DNA of 64,000 nucleotides, from NCBI GenBank assembly GCA_010909165.1, contig MU008149.1, positions 62,001 through 126,000 on the forward strand, in the 5' to 3' direction. Source of the DNA: Anthoceros angustus. Its lineage: Eukaryota > Streptophyta > Anthocerotopsida > Anthocerotales > Anthocerotaceae. A model generated the notes under the pieces. The model had not been told where the DNA came from. It made no database searches and worked only from the letters and a program-made list of their open reading frames with translations. Made by a program: the position numbers and the translations under genes. How positions within the stretch are numbered: the first letter of the stretch is position 1; the number at the start of each line of letters is the position of its first letter. Below, piece after piece: positions 47,646 through 58,305 of the stretch.

Positions 47646-49876
47646 ATGACTCGAGCAGCGAAAGGCAAGGGGAAGGTGGCGGCCGCCAAGGGCTCGTCTT
47701 CAGGAGGAGGAAGAGACAAGAAGCCAGCAGCTGGAGCTGCGCTGCCAGGAGGAGGTGATTTTGAGATGCCATAATTTTCTTGTTTTGCAGGGCAACTCAA
47801 TCCCAGGGATTTGGTAGATTTTAGGCAGTGGGCGCAAGAGGAGAACATCTAATTGGGATGGGTGTATGGCCGCCAATGGGCCTACACCAATTTGGAGCTG
47901 ATTGAGGAGTGTTTCATCAACATCCATCAATCAGAGGCAGCCCTTGCCATGCTGCCAAAGAGGAATGAATGGGGGGAAGAGGATTTCCACTGCGAAAATC
48001 CCACAGAAGTCTTGGATTTGATGGATGGGGGGATGAAGGCCCACACCAAGAATGGCTGGAAGATCGATAGCATCAAGGAGTTGAAATGGAGGCTCTTTGC
48101 CAAGATTGTCTCGGGATTGGTCAATTATCAACGCACCTCTTACTTCAGCACCAATTTCCTACAATTCTTGTGGAAGATCGCTCGAAGAGCCAAGCCGGAT
48201 CGGGGGACCATTATGTATGAGGCCTACATCCATCATAGGGAGAAGCTTCTTAAGCCCAACATAGTGGATGAAGGAGGAGCAAGGCCATGCTACCTCAACA
48301 CCTACTTGGTGCACTTGTGGGAGACGGAGAGGCTCTTGACCAGTAAGGAGCTTGAGGATGCTTGGCATCCTTTTGAAATCATCCATCTTAGGCCGAGCTT
48401 GGAAAGGCCTTTGCCCTTTGCCTTGAGGAAGACCATGGGAGGGCAAACTTCTTCAAGCGCGCCAAGGCCGAGAATTGAGGAGGTGGAGACGGCGCCGGTG
48501 GGATTGCCAAAGCTGGGGGATCTTCCCTCTTATGAGGAACAAGGAGGAGGACGCGAGGATCAGGCCATAGAGGGCCAAGTGGTAGTGTATGAGGGCACAC
48601 CTACCACGGTAGGGGGGCAACCTACCGCGGTAGGGGAAGCAGCCCCAAGGGTGGGAGGAATTGCCACCATTTCATGGGTGCGGAAGGAGGCACCCTACCA
48701 CGGTGGTATCCACCCTACCACGGTGGGGGGCAACCTACGGTGGGGACTCAACCTACCGCGGTAGGTAGGCCATGGAGGAAGAATTGCGGAGAACCCGGTT
48801 CAGCTTGGAGGAGAAACGCACGTAGTTAACCGCTCAAGACCTCCAAGTGCAAGCGTTGGAGCACGAGAAGGTTGCTTGGCAGGAGGAGAGGGAGAGACTT
48901 GCCAAGAAAATGGCCGAGCTGGAACAAAGGAGGTTCCAGGAGGAAGAGCACCACAAGAAGATGGTGCACAGGATGCTGGTAGTTAGGAAGAGACGGTTTT
49001 GGGCGGATTATGCCCTTCAAGCGAAGCTGACCAGCCAGCTCAAGTAAGCCAGGGAGGAGAATGTTACCCTCCATGTGAAGGTGGGTGAATTGACCACGGC
49101 AAGGGACGCCTACAAAGCTAAGAGTGAAGATGGAGAATGGCCCAGCGAGCTTGATGACCTCCAGATGCAGTACCACAGCTTGGGAGCCCATCTCCACAAT
49201 AGAATATTGAAGGCCAACAACGAGGTGTTGCGCCTTGCCAAGAGGAGGACCTTGGGTCCTCATGATGATGATCGGGAAGTGCTGCTACAGGTGCAGCCGG
49301 AGGCCTCGGATTTTGATGAGGCCACAAGTGACATGGACTCCGAGGAGTCCGGGAGACAGGGATGGGGAGGCGCCAAAGGAAGGAGATGGCGCCAAAGCAA
49401 GGTGGGAGGTCACCTACCACGGTGACCACCCTACCACGGTAGGTAACCAGCCTACCACGGTAGGTATCCACCCTACGCCGGTAGGCAGCCAGCCTACCGC
49501 GGTAGGGCAAGAACCTACGGGCGAAGGTTCGGAGAAGGCAGCAGGCCATGGGGGCCTTGCTGAGGATGGAAGGGTAGGGGGATCCAACAACATGCCCCCT
49601 AGGATAGATGATAAGGTGGTTGAGGGAGCAATGCCACCGGAGGAGACCAAAGACGGGGTACGGCCCATCATGATAGGAGAAGCGGTGAGAAATTCCCTCA
49701 CCCCACGAACAAGGGAGGAGCAAGGACCCGGAGAGGAGTCCAGTACGAAGAAGGCCCAGAGGAATCAGCGAGGAGGACATCATCGGTCAGCAAATGGGGA
49801 AGGATCCTTTGAAGAAATGCTCCATGATAGGTATGGACAAATCAAACAACAGGCAGAGGAGCCAAGAAGATCTTAA
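47646..49876 (+). pseudogene. Unidentified gene with coiled coil and palindromic in-frame repeats
   Basis: ATG at 47646 (MTRAAKGKGKVAAAKG, basic start). A possible 36-bp intron (about 47757-47792) leads to QLNPRDLVDFRQWAQEENI and a stop at 47850. The same frame then runs to 48764 (LGWVYGRQWAYTNLELIEEC...ALRKTMGGQ) and into PTTVGGQPTAVG repeats. After a frameshift comes a Glu/Lys/Arg-rich coiled coil (EKVAWQEERERLAKKMAELE, 48847-49047) with in-frame stops. A second block of TVG repeats (49420-49510) follows. No family recognised; probably the gag-like or accessory protein of a retroelement. Confidence 0.5.
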
Positions 49877-49995
49877 CCCAGGAAGTCTTCACCGATGTGA
49901 AGGAGGAAGGAGAGCAACAGGGGAGAAAAGGACCAACCTACCATGGTAGGTGGGCAACCTACCCCAGTAGACTGCCAGGATACCGCGGTAGGGTG
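48595..49995. repeat. Dispersed CCTACCGCGGTAGG-type palindromes
   Basis: About fifteen short palindromes or near-palindromes of the form CCTACC(A/G)CGGTAGG, in three clusters (48598-48770, 49418-49510, 49930-49995). Spacing is often about 21 bp. In frame they encode P-T-T/A-V-G repeats. Confidence 0.9.
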
Positions 49996-51892
49996 CCCTT
50001 TGAAGAAAGGCGGCCGAGCAGCAGGGGCTAGAAGATGGGCCCTTTGAGTACAAGGAAGGCATTACGGAGGCGAGAGGAATCGTGAGGAGGAGCCAAGAAG
50101 AAGGCAGGCGGTGCCCCACAAGCTAGGAAGAAGACAGAAACTGGGGAGGGGACAGGAGCAAAAAGAGGGCGAGGGAGCCAATCAGCAGGAGACGCATCGC
50201 CACCCCAGCAAGATAAGGACCGAAATTGGTCAATGGCCATAAATGTGCTTTGGAGAATGGGAAGGATAGGTGATGTAGACTGACATTCTTTAAGAATGGC
50301 CATAGGTGAAATTGCTAGAATAGAATTTACGTAGGATCAGACTGTAGACTTAGATGCCATGACTTAAATACTGGCGGTAGGAAATTATAAAATACTTGGA
50401 AAGGTGGCCTGCAGTAGGGTCACCCAAGGGAGGTTGTATGTGGAAGGCCTCCTATAAGAGGAGGAGGATTTCACAAAGTAAAATATCATGTCTTGCGCTT
50501 CCATACTCGCGAGTCCTTTGCCCTTGTAAAGGAATTTCGTGCCGGCTGAAGCCAACGTAGTGTCGGTAGAGAGGAAGTTGCGGTGGTCGGAGTGCTTGGT
50601 AGAGGGCTTGCTTCCTGCGACCGCCTCAACGAGTTGCTCCCCTTGTGAATGGTTGCTGTGAAATTGCTTTGCTTTGGGTGTGTGGCGATGCCCAAGGAAC
50701 TCTTGGCTTAAGGGTAGACTACAAGGAAAGACTCCCTGGAGGTTCTCGCTGTCTGGTGTCAAACTCATAGCAACCGGCCCAAGGAAGAACTTGCTGATGT
50801 GTAGGCGGTTGTGCCGTAAGGGCGAGCCGAGGCCAGTGAGCCCGAATTGAGGTTAGTTTAGGAGGAGGATGAGGAGACGAGTTGAGCGTTGAGGAAGATG
50901 ATGAGTGGATGATGAGTAGAGGATTAGAGTGTAGGTAATAGTGGAAGGCCACAAGCAGAGCCTAAGGGACGAATCCCAAATCTGCAAGTACAAGGGCGCT
51001 CCCTGAGTGGAGGAGAGTGGTCTTAGAAGTCGGGACGAAATTGCGGTGTGGATCAGGGGGTCCCTGGGCGCTCGTGATAGACTCCTTGCTGCTAAGGCAT
51101 GACCTGCAATTGTGTTGTGTCGTTGTAGGTCGAGAATCGGTGATTTTTCGGAGCAATGCAAGAGGTGCAGCTGCTGTAAGGGGGAGAGTAGAGGACGCCT
51201 TGCTTGTTTAGAAGGCTGAGGTGGTGTGTTACTGCAAGTAGCAATTGTTTCCCCAGAACCCGATTGTTCACACAAATTTCATGGGACGAAACCCAACGTA
51301 CGAAACGACAGTGGGATAAGTGTGGCCGCTAGAGGGGAAACCTCGGAAGCCCCGGGGTTTTCCTCCCACATGTGGAATCTCATCATGACACATGAAGCAT
51401 AAAAAACTTTTCATATGATCACAAAGATCTTTTTGAACTTGCAGGATGGGGAATGAACAGGCATAATTTTGTATGGACTAGCTATTGCGAAGGAGCGTTT
51501 TGCAAGCTTGAACATCATCTTTTTATGCATTAGGTGTTTGATCACTGGCTCAAGAAGGGTTTTCAGTCCTACAAGAAGAAGGAAAAACTTGCAGATGTGC
51601 GTAGCTTGAAGGTATGGCTTAGCCACCTGCATTGGGAAAAGGCAGGGCGGTTTGCCATAGGTTATCCTAGGGCCTTTTACATGCTCTTTGCTTGTTTAAG
51701 AACAGGGGTTTTGTAGTGGGATGAGCCCACATCATAGTGCTAATATCTTCTGAATGACAATGTGGGGGAATTTTGAGAGCCCAATGTAATGAAACAATAT
51801 TATGTTGATGGTTTGAATGGGCCCCAGTTGCTCAGAGTTAAGACTGAGCTTGACAATGATGAGAAGGAGGAGCTGTTGCCTTGGCATCGGGC
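49996..51892. other. No recognisable gene
   Basis: Frames on both strands are short and match nothing known. 51534-51716 (plus) is open with FDHWLKKGFQSYKKKEKLAD, unrecognised. It may be the 3' part of the preceding element. Confidence 0.3.
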
Positions 51893-53784
51893 TTAAGAGC
51901 GGGCACAACTAGGCAAAGTGCAAGTTGATGAGTATTTTGACCCAGAAGAACGGCGTGTGGTTGCTCTGTTGGTTGCCAAAGCACGACAAGCTATCTGAAC
52001 CTCAGCTAAGAGATAGAAAAGATTGTTTGATGTCTTAGGTCTAGTCGTTAGCAATGTGGAATTACCCTTCAATTGTGTAGATAATTTTACTAAGAACATG
52101 GAAACTCTGTTGTCCTTATCCAATTTATATTTCATAGTGAAATGGAACTCCTGGAAAAATTCTAACCAACGAGCTTGGTTTATGGACAAAAAAGGATGAG
52201 TTTGCAAATATCACGGGGGACTACGATCCGTTTCAAGTTCAAAAGTTGTACCTTCTAGGTAACATCTCCAATGCCTAAGTGCCAGAACTTGACCGAGAGC
52301 TTCTTTCTCGTACGTCTAATATTTAAGCTCGGCTGCTTTTAGCTTTTTGCTGAAATAGGCCATAGGCTGCAACCCTCTTCCTTAGTCCTGCTGCAAGACA
52401 CCTCCTACTGTAAGGTCTGAAGTATCCGTGGCCACAACAAAAGGCAACTCTATATGGGGATGTGCCAACTCAGGGCCTATCTGAATTTATCCTTGAGGTT
52501 GTCAAATGCTTCTTGACATCGCTTATCCCATATCCAAGTCTGTTCCCCCATCAGCAGATTCACATAGGTGAAGTGATATTGGCAAAACCAGATATAAATC
52601 ATCTATAGTAGGAAGCAAGACCCCAAAAAGATTATAACTGAGTGATGGTAAGAGGGTTAGGCTAGCCTTTGATTGCTGGTACTTTCGCTGGGTCCATTTT
52701 CACTCCTTCTAATCCAACAATATGCCCTAGATATTCAACTTGATCCTGGAGAAACTTACATTTATGTATCCGGGTCCATTTTCTCTCCTGGTCCAACAAT
52801 ATGCCCTAGATATTCAACTTGATCCTGGAGAAACTTGCATTTGTGTATCTTGGCGTATGGCTTCTCCTATTGTAGTTGTCGTAACACTTCTGTAAGTAAC
52901 CATGTTCCTCCGGAGTGGCTACATAGATAAGGATGTCATCCATATAAACTATGACCCCTCGATCTATTAAGTTTGCAAAAACTTGGTTCATCAGGGTTTG
53001 AAAGGTAGCAGGAGCATTCCCCATTCCAAAGGGCATCTGCCGCACGAGGTAAGTACTTGCATTCATATGAGCACTTCCTCAACAAAAAACCAAGCAAACA
53101 AATCAAATATGCAAATATAGTTGCAAACTAATAACAATAGGAAGGAGTAGCTAGCACGTCGTGGCACAAACACACTCTCCCCACGAGAATAACATGCAAA
53201 TTCCTCACACATCGCTCTCGGAGTCATAGCTTTGGCCTCCTCACAACAGTCTTGCATTGCATATCTAGAGGACAAGCTATGATCTGAGCTTGTCCTCTGT
53301 GAAAGGACTGTAGGGTCTATATATACTAGCCCTTGGCATCGGCATATTCCTAAAATATCCTATTGGCATCAGCATATGCTAGAAATATCCTAAGAATACA
53401 CTATAATATGCAAGGAATATGCTAAAGCATATTACTTGAGCTTATCCACTTAGCTATTGCTAACCATGTTTAATTAAAATCAACACTTAATCAACATGAG
53501 TGTTCTAGATTAATTAATACTAATTACTTACTTAAAGATAAGTAATTGGATTAATTAATGCTAATCAAACAATAAACCAAGTGCAGAGATTAGTGTCACA
53601 CGGCATGACACATCACTAACCTCTCATAGTGGCCATATCGGTTATTAAAGGCAGTTTTCTCTATGTCTTCAAGAGCTATCCTAATTTGGTGATATCCAAC
53701 TACTAGAGCTAATTTGGAGAAGAAGTTGGCACCAGCCAATTTTTCTAACATCTCATCTATTCTAGAAAGGGGAAAACTATTGCA
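51893..53784 (-). pseudogene. Ty3/gypsy reverse transcriptase and RNase H remnant
   Basis: Minus-strand order right to left: RIDEMLEKLAGANFFSKL and GYHQIRIALEDIEKTAF (53600-53784); QMPFGMGNAPATFQTLMNQ and VYMDDILIY with the intact catalytic pair (52806-53066). Next are EYLGHIVGLEGVKMDP (about 52720) and SFWGLASYYR, then RNase H-end INQARWLEFFQEFHF (about 52190). Stops and frameshifts occur throughout, and 53067-53600 is an insertion. Confidence 0.9.
53067..53600 (-). mobile_element. Probable solo LTR inserted in gypsy RT
   Basis: On the minus strand it begins TGTCATGCCGTGTGACAC and ends near GAGGAAGTGCTCA, interrupting RT between HYERLVM and the MPFG motif. Inside are a TATATATAG box (about 53318 on the minus strand) and, downstream of it, a hairpin AGAGGACAAGCT...AGCTTGTCCTCT (53268-53299). 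Target duplication not identified, so the boundaries are uncertain. Confidence 0.45.
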
Positions 53785-53794
53785 TTTAGTCATG

Positions 53795-53885
53795 TATGTA
53801 GGTATGTATGTGCATGTGCATGTATGCATGTGAGTACATGTGCATGTATGCATGTGAGTACATGTGCATGTATGCATGTGATGTC
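53795..53885. repeat. 24-bp minisatellite, about three copies
   Basis: Repeats of GTGCATGTATGCATGTGAGT plus ACAT, with flanking GTATGTA simple sequence. Confidence 0.9.
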
Positions 53886-54060
53886 ATGTGTGGTGTGCGA
53901 TCAGAAGTGAGCAGGTTGATAGGCGGCTTTTGAAGTCAACTGCAAATACCGCAGAAGCCGACAAACTCAATTAAGGCGTGGCGGTTCATCAAGAGGAGCG
54001 AGCGACTCTTTAGAAGCAGCAATAGCATAATGAATCCATGGCGACGGCAGCAACTGGCCA

Positions 54061-54128
54061 CCATGACTACAAATGTAAAGAAGTCCGTTGATGTACATCA
54101 ACAGATTGCTGTACATTTGTAGTCGTGG
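54061..54128. repeat. Inverted repeat enclosing a second palindrome
   Basis: 17-bp arms 54061-54077 and 54112-54128 (one mismatch) surround a perfect 16-bp palindrome GTTGATGTACATCAAC (54087-54102). Confidence 0.9.
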
Positions 54129-54238
54129 TGCTTTATATTTGTATCAGTATAAGGATAGCCAAACTGATCCCAGGCCTTGTACAAGTTTCTCAAAACAATT
54201 TTGTTGGTGTGCTTGCCCATAAATTGGCAAGTTGTTTT

Positions 54239-54306
54239 GCCATTCGCGGCTGTAGACAATAGTCTGTAGACATGTGCATTCTAGCATGCCACATGTATGT
54301 GTGTGT
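54239..54306. repeat. 68-bp inverted repeat, left arm
   Basis: The inverted complement of 54931-54998 with a few mismatches; both contain GTGGCATGCTAGAATG. The two arms belong to the oppositely oriented gypsy remnants on either side. Confidence 0.9.
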
Positions 54307-54402
54307 GGAAAACTATAAGCTCCCAATTTTGGACAAGTACTTTGAGTTAGCCATGACAGCTATGCAGCTGCAGCGCGACACTGATATGAAACAGAAAGGA
54401 AC

Positions 54403-56650
54403 ATGTGGGTTCACCCACTCTGTATAGTCCGTGACGTAACTCACCAAGTTAATAATAAGAATGAAGTTCAGCCCATCTTAGACAAGTTTTCTAATGTCTT
54501 TGTACAAGACCAGCCGGCCGGATTACCTCCTGAACAAGCCATTACTCACAAAGTAGAACTTATACCTGGTGACTACAGGCCTCTAGTAACCAGTCTATAA
54601 ACTTTCTCAGCTAGAATTAGAAGAAGCCCGGTCTCAAATAGAAAATATGGTAAACAAAGGATTCATCAGACCCTCTCAATCCCCTTATGGGGCCCCTATC
54701 TTGTTTGCCAAAAAAAAGGGACAAGGGCTTATGCACGTACTTTGGATACAGAGCGTTGAATAGCACATGCATACATGCACTCATGCAAACACATACACAC
54801 GTCCTTCATGCAGGTCATGCTATCCATGGACATGGCATGCCGCACGTTTGAAATACAAATCCTATTACCTACTTTAGAAACATCACTCCTAGATGCCATG
54901 ATAGTTGTCACAGCTTATACCTGTCCATACACACATACATGTGGCATGCTAGAATGTACATGTCTACGGACTATTATCTGCAGCCGCTAATGGCCCCCCG
55001 CCAAAAGTTGGGGCTCATCTAACAACAAAAGCACATAAGAGCGCCACTTTGGGCACTCATATAGCATAGAACCGACGATGAAACCACTTGGAAGCGCGAC
55101 ATTTAGCAAATAAGGATGCCCAACAGGGATGGGTTTGGAGAGATGGACTGTTATACCATCATGATTTGTTGTTTATTTCGAATTTCCCTATATTCGTCGG
55201 GGATTGCTCAAGAAGAAGAAGAAGAACAATTTTATTTAAGTCCACTAAGGACAGATTTCCGTCATGGGACTTGGTACTTAACAACTTGTACCATGGTGTG
55301 CCTAAGCTACTTGCACCAAGGGCATCCACTCCCTTTAGGCACCCCATCTAAGTACCGATCCAAGCTCAGGATGCTTAATCACGGCGTTCTTATAAATGTG
55401 TGTCCATTTGGCCTAGGCCATTTGGACATCAAGGAAGGCCATGATGCCCCTTCTGCAGGACACCCTGGTAAAATATGTATTGCGGCTGCCTGACGACGAT
55501 TTTTCACTTGGCCAGGTTTCAATTGGGATGTTCGGGATTATGTCAGGTTATGTGATGTTTGACAACGGATCAAATTCAGTACTAGCAAACTTGCAGGCCT
55601 GGCTGAACCTTTGCCAACCCTTGTCACTCCCTCTCCTCCACGTGGATTTTATTATTGGGTTACCTACCTCCTACGCCTGCAGGCAATGATGCCCTTCTAG
55701 TATTCATAGACAGATTTACATGGATGGTGCACCTCGCTCCCACAACTACTACATATGATGCTCCTCAAGCCACCAACCTGTATCTCCAATATGTGTACAG
55801 ACTACATGGATTGCCACGATTTATTATCATGGACTGGGATCCAAGATTCCTCAGCCATTTCTAGGCTGCACTACATAAAGATCTGGGTACCCAACTGCAT
55901 TATTCGTTTGCTTATCATCCTCAGACTGATGGTTTGGCCGAGAAAGCAAACTTGGTGGTGGAGACCACCCTTCGAGCATATGTCCATCAACAGCAGGACA
56001 AATGGGAATAGTTCTTGTATTAATTAGAGTTTGCCACAAATGACAGCCGACAAGGGACCACGGGTCACACATCTTTCTTTCTACATGCTAGAAGACACCC
56101 TCGGTTGATGTTATCCGGAGCTCTCCCCGTTTAGCAGGCTCCTGCTCCCATGGAAATGCTCGACCATCATGGTGCCATCCAGAGACAAGCCAGACAAACT
56201 ATGCTGGCTGCCAAGAATACACATAAACAAATACATGATAGCCGCCATCCACCTCAAAGTTTTACAGTTGGAGATTGGGTCTTACTCAATGATCCCAACC
56301 TGCCTCTCGATCATGGGGTTGTCAAGCTCAGTCATTGCGGGGTGGGACCTTTTGCAGTCACCAAGGTTATCAACCCGGCCGCATACCAGCTAGCTTTTCC
56401 CCCGGCCTGGCAGATCCATAATGTGTTCAATACCTCCTTGCTCAAAAGATACCAAGGATCACCTCCTGAATGTCCTCCTCCTCAACTCTTCTACGACCAT
56501 TCTAAATTTGAAGTCCAAGAAATCCTTGCTCATCGTCGGCGTCCCAACTAACTGCAATTCCTTGTTTTGTAGCGAGGCTACCTTGATTCCGATGCCACTT
56601 GGCCTCGCCATCGTTTGGTCCACTGTCCTCTAATCTTGCAGCTGTATGTA
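54403..56650 (+). pseudogene. Ty3/gypsy (chromovirus-like) RT start, integrase and C-terminal remnant
   Basis: Plus strand: PILDKFSNVFVQDQPAGLPP and KVELIPGDYRP (about 54440-54590), then NKGFIRPSQSPYGAPILF (about 54650), then a gap filled with simple repeats. From 55088 on: HVDFIIGLPTS, ALLVFIDRFTWMVHLAP and VYRLHGLPRFIIMDWDPRF (integrase core, 55640-55870); [53 protein letters not shown]; and EVQEILAHRRRPN (chromodomain-like start, about 56510). Stops and frameshifts make it dead. Confidence 0.9.
54931..54998. repeat. 68-bp inverted repeat, right arm
   Basis: The partner of 54239-54306 in opposite orientation. Confidence 0.9.
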
Positions 56651-56700
56651 CAGTGACATCCAGATTTTCGAGCTGAAGTTCTCCCCCTGGAGGAAAAAGA

Positions 56701-57023
56701 TGCAATGGATATAGGAATTACTTAATTAGGTGTATTAAGATAAATAGGTTTCTCATGCTTAATTGGGTTTATATATTAGGGTATAATTAGTATGGAGAAG
56801 TGTAAATAGGAACGGATAATATGGGATAACCAGCAGGCTCTAGCATGTCATGCTGAGTCAGGCAACATTGGGCTTCGTCAGGCCGCACGATGGCAAGGAA
56901 AGTGTTTGACAAGGCAAGTGGAGTTAGCCTCCTTAGTGAACTGCCAATTATTGAAAGGATAAACTTTATTGCCTTGTATAAATACTTGCCTTCCGACTGG
57001 AAGGACATGCTTTTTCCAAGCAC
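56701..57023 (+). repeat. Probable gypsy LTR followed by a primer-site-like sequence
   Basis: Starts after a purine tract (CTGGAGGAAAAAGA) downstream of the gypsy C-terminus. It has a TATAAATA box at about 56978 and ends near AAGCACA. TTATCAGAGC (57026-57035) follows, matching most of the tRNA-Met primer site. A primer site after what should be a 3' LTR suggests an LTR shared with a second, now decayed, copy. Confidence 0.5.
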
Positions 57024-57334
57024 AATTATCAGAGCCATTTCATAGATAAAAGTTTTTTCCCCAAAACTATAATTTTCTTTTCAGAACTCATAAGTTTCTT
57101 TGAGGTTTTCCAGAATTTTTTTAACTATAAATTTCTTTTCAATACTCATAAATTTCTTTGAAATTATTCCCAAAAGCTGTTAACGCCAGATGAACGTCAT
57201 TTTCTAGACTTCTTCACTCTAATTTAAGTTGTAGAATAGCTCCCTAAACACAATCATATACTTGGACACTAAAAAAGAGGTCTCAATCTTTAAAACCAAG
57301 CTAATGAGGCAAACGTTGTCTCGTCATAAAGTGA

Positions 57335-57405
57335 ATCGATTGAAAACACAGACGTACGAATCGATTGAAAACACAGACGTATCAATTGAAAACAGAGACG
57401 TACAG
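57335..57405. repeat. Short tandem repeat of about 24 bp
   Basis: Three imperfect copies of ATTGAAAACACAGACGTA. Confidence 0.8.
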
Positions 57406-57427
57406 CTCAACTATATAATCCTGCAGG

Positions 57428-57720
57428 GAGAAATAAAAGAAACAAACAGGCAAGAAATATAGTCTCAACTCGGAAAACCTTAAGGGGAGAATTAAAAGAA
57501 ACTAGATAATCCTCAAGGGAGAAATTAAAGAAAAAAATAGGCAAGAAATATCGCATGAACTAGAAAAACCTTAAGGAGAGAAATGAAAGGAACAAAGAGG
57601 CACATAAGCGGGAGAAATGAAAGAAACAAGAAATGAAAGAAACAAAGATGCACCTCCGCAGGAGAAATGAAAGAAACAAAGACCACCTAAGCGGGAGAAA
57701 TGAAAGAAACATGGAGGCAT
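57428..57720. repeat. Irregular GGGAGAAATGAAAGAAACAA repeat array
   Basis: About seven copies of a purine-rich 20-mer at irregular 30-60 bp spacing (57429, 57483, 57521, 57578, 57611, 57660, 57696). Non-coding. 57721-58305 shows nothing else apart from the presumed 3' UTR of the F-box gene. Confidence 0.8.
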
Positions 57721-58305
57721 CAATGTTTGAGATGGGGTGCGCTGTCTAAACCCAGGATCAAATTGAGGACCTCTAGTGAGTGAGAAAAGCATAATAACCA
57801 ACTACACCATCCAGACAAAACATATGATCAAGTTATTTGCTTAAACTTATAAAGAGAACAAATGCAAGAACCTATAAATACAAACAAATAGAATGTTACA
57901 GAGTGCACATTCCATAGGATCTGATTTGGAACATACATAGAACATATGCCTCGCAGCGGGTCATACAACCAAACTTTTGGTGAAGCCATTACCTTTATGA
58001 TCACAAAGATAATCACCTGTGGCTATCCATGGATGCATGTTTGGCAGCGATAACAAACCAGGCTCCATGCTCGACAAGAGCAGGGCATTACGCTGGACAA
58101 AAGAACGCATTCAAGGCATTTAAGCTGTTAACTCTAGAGCCTCACTCGGAGACTGGAGGGACCTAAGGGGAGGAGAACATCATGCACTTATAGAAATGAG
58201 AATTCCACGTTGTGACTTAGACTCCCCCTTCGAGTTTCTTCCTTCACACTGACCTGAGTAACATAACAGGCCCTAGCCTTGCACAACACATGCATAGACA
58301 AAGAA

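Noticed and set aside
53268-53299. Rho-independent-type terminator hairpin
   Set aside because: Plant nuclear context inside a probable LTR, with no T-tract; more likely LTR secondary structure.
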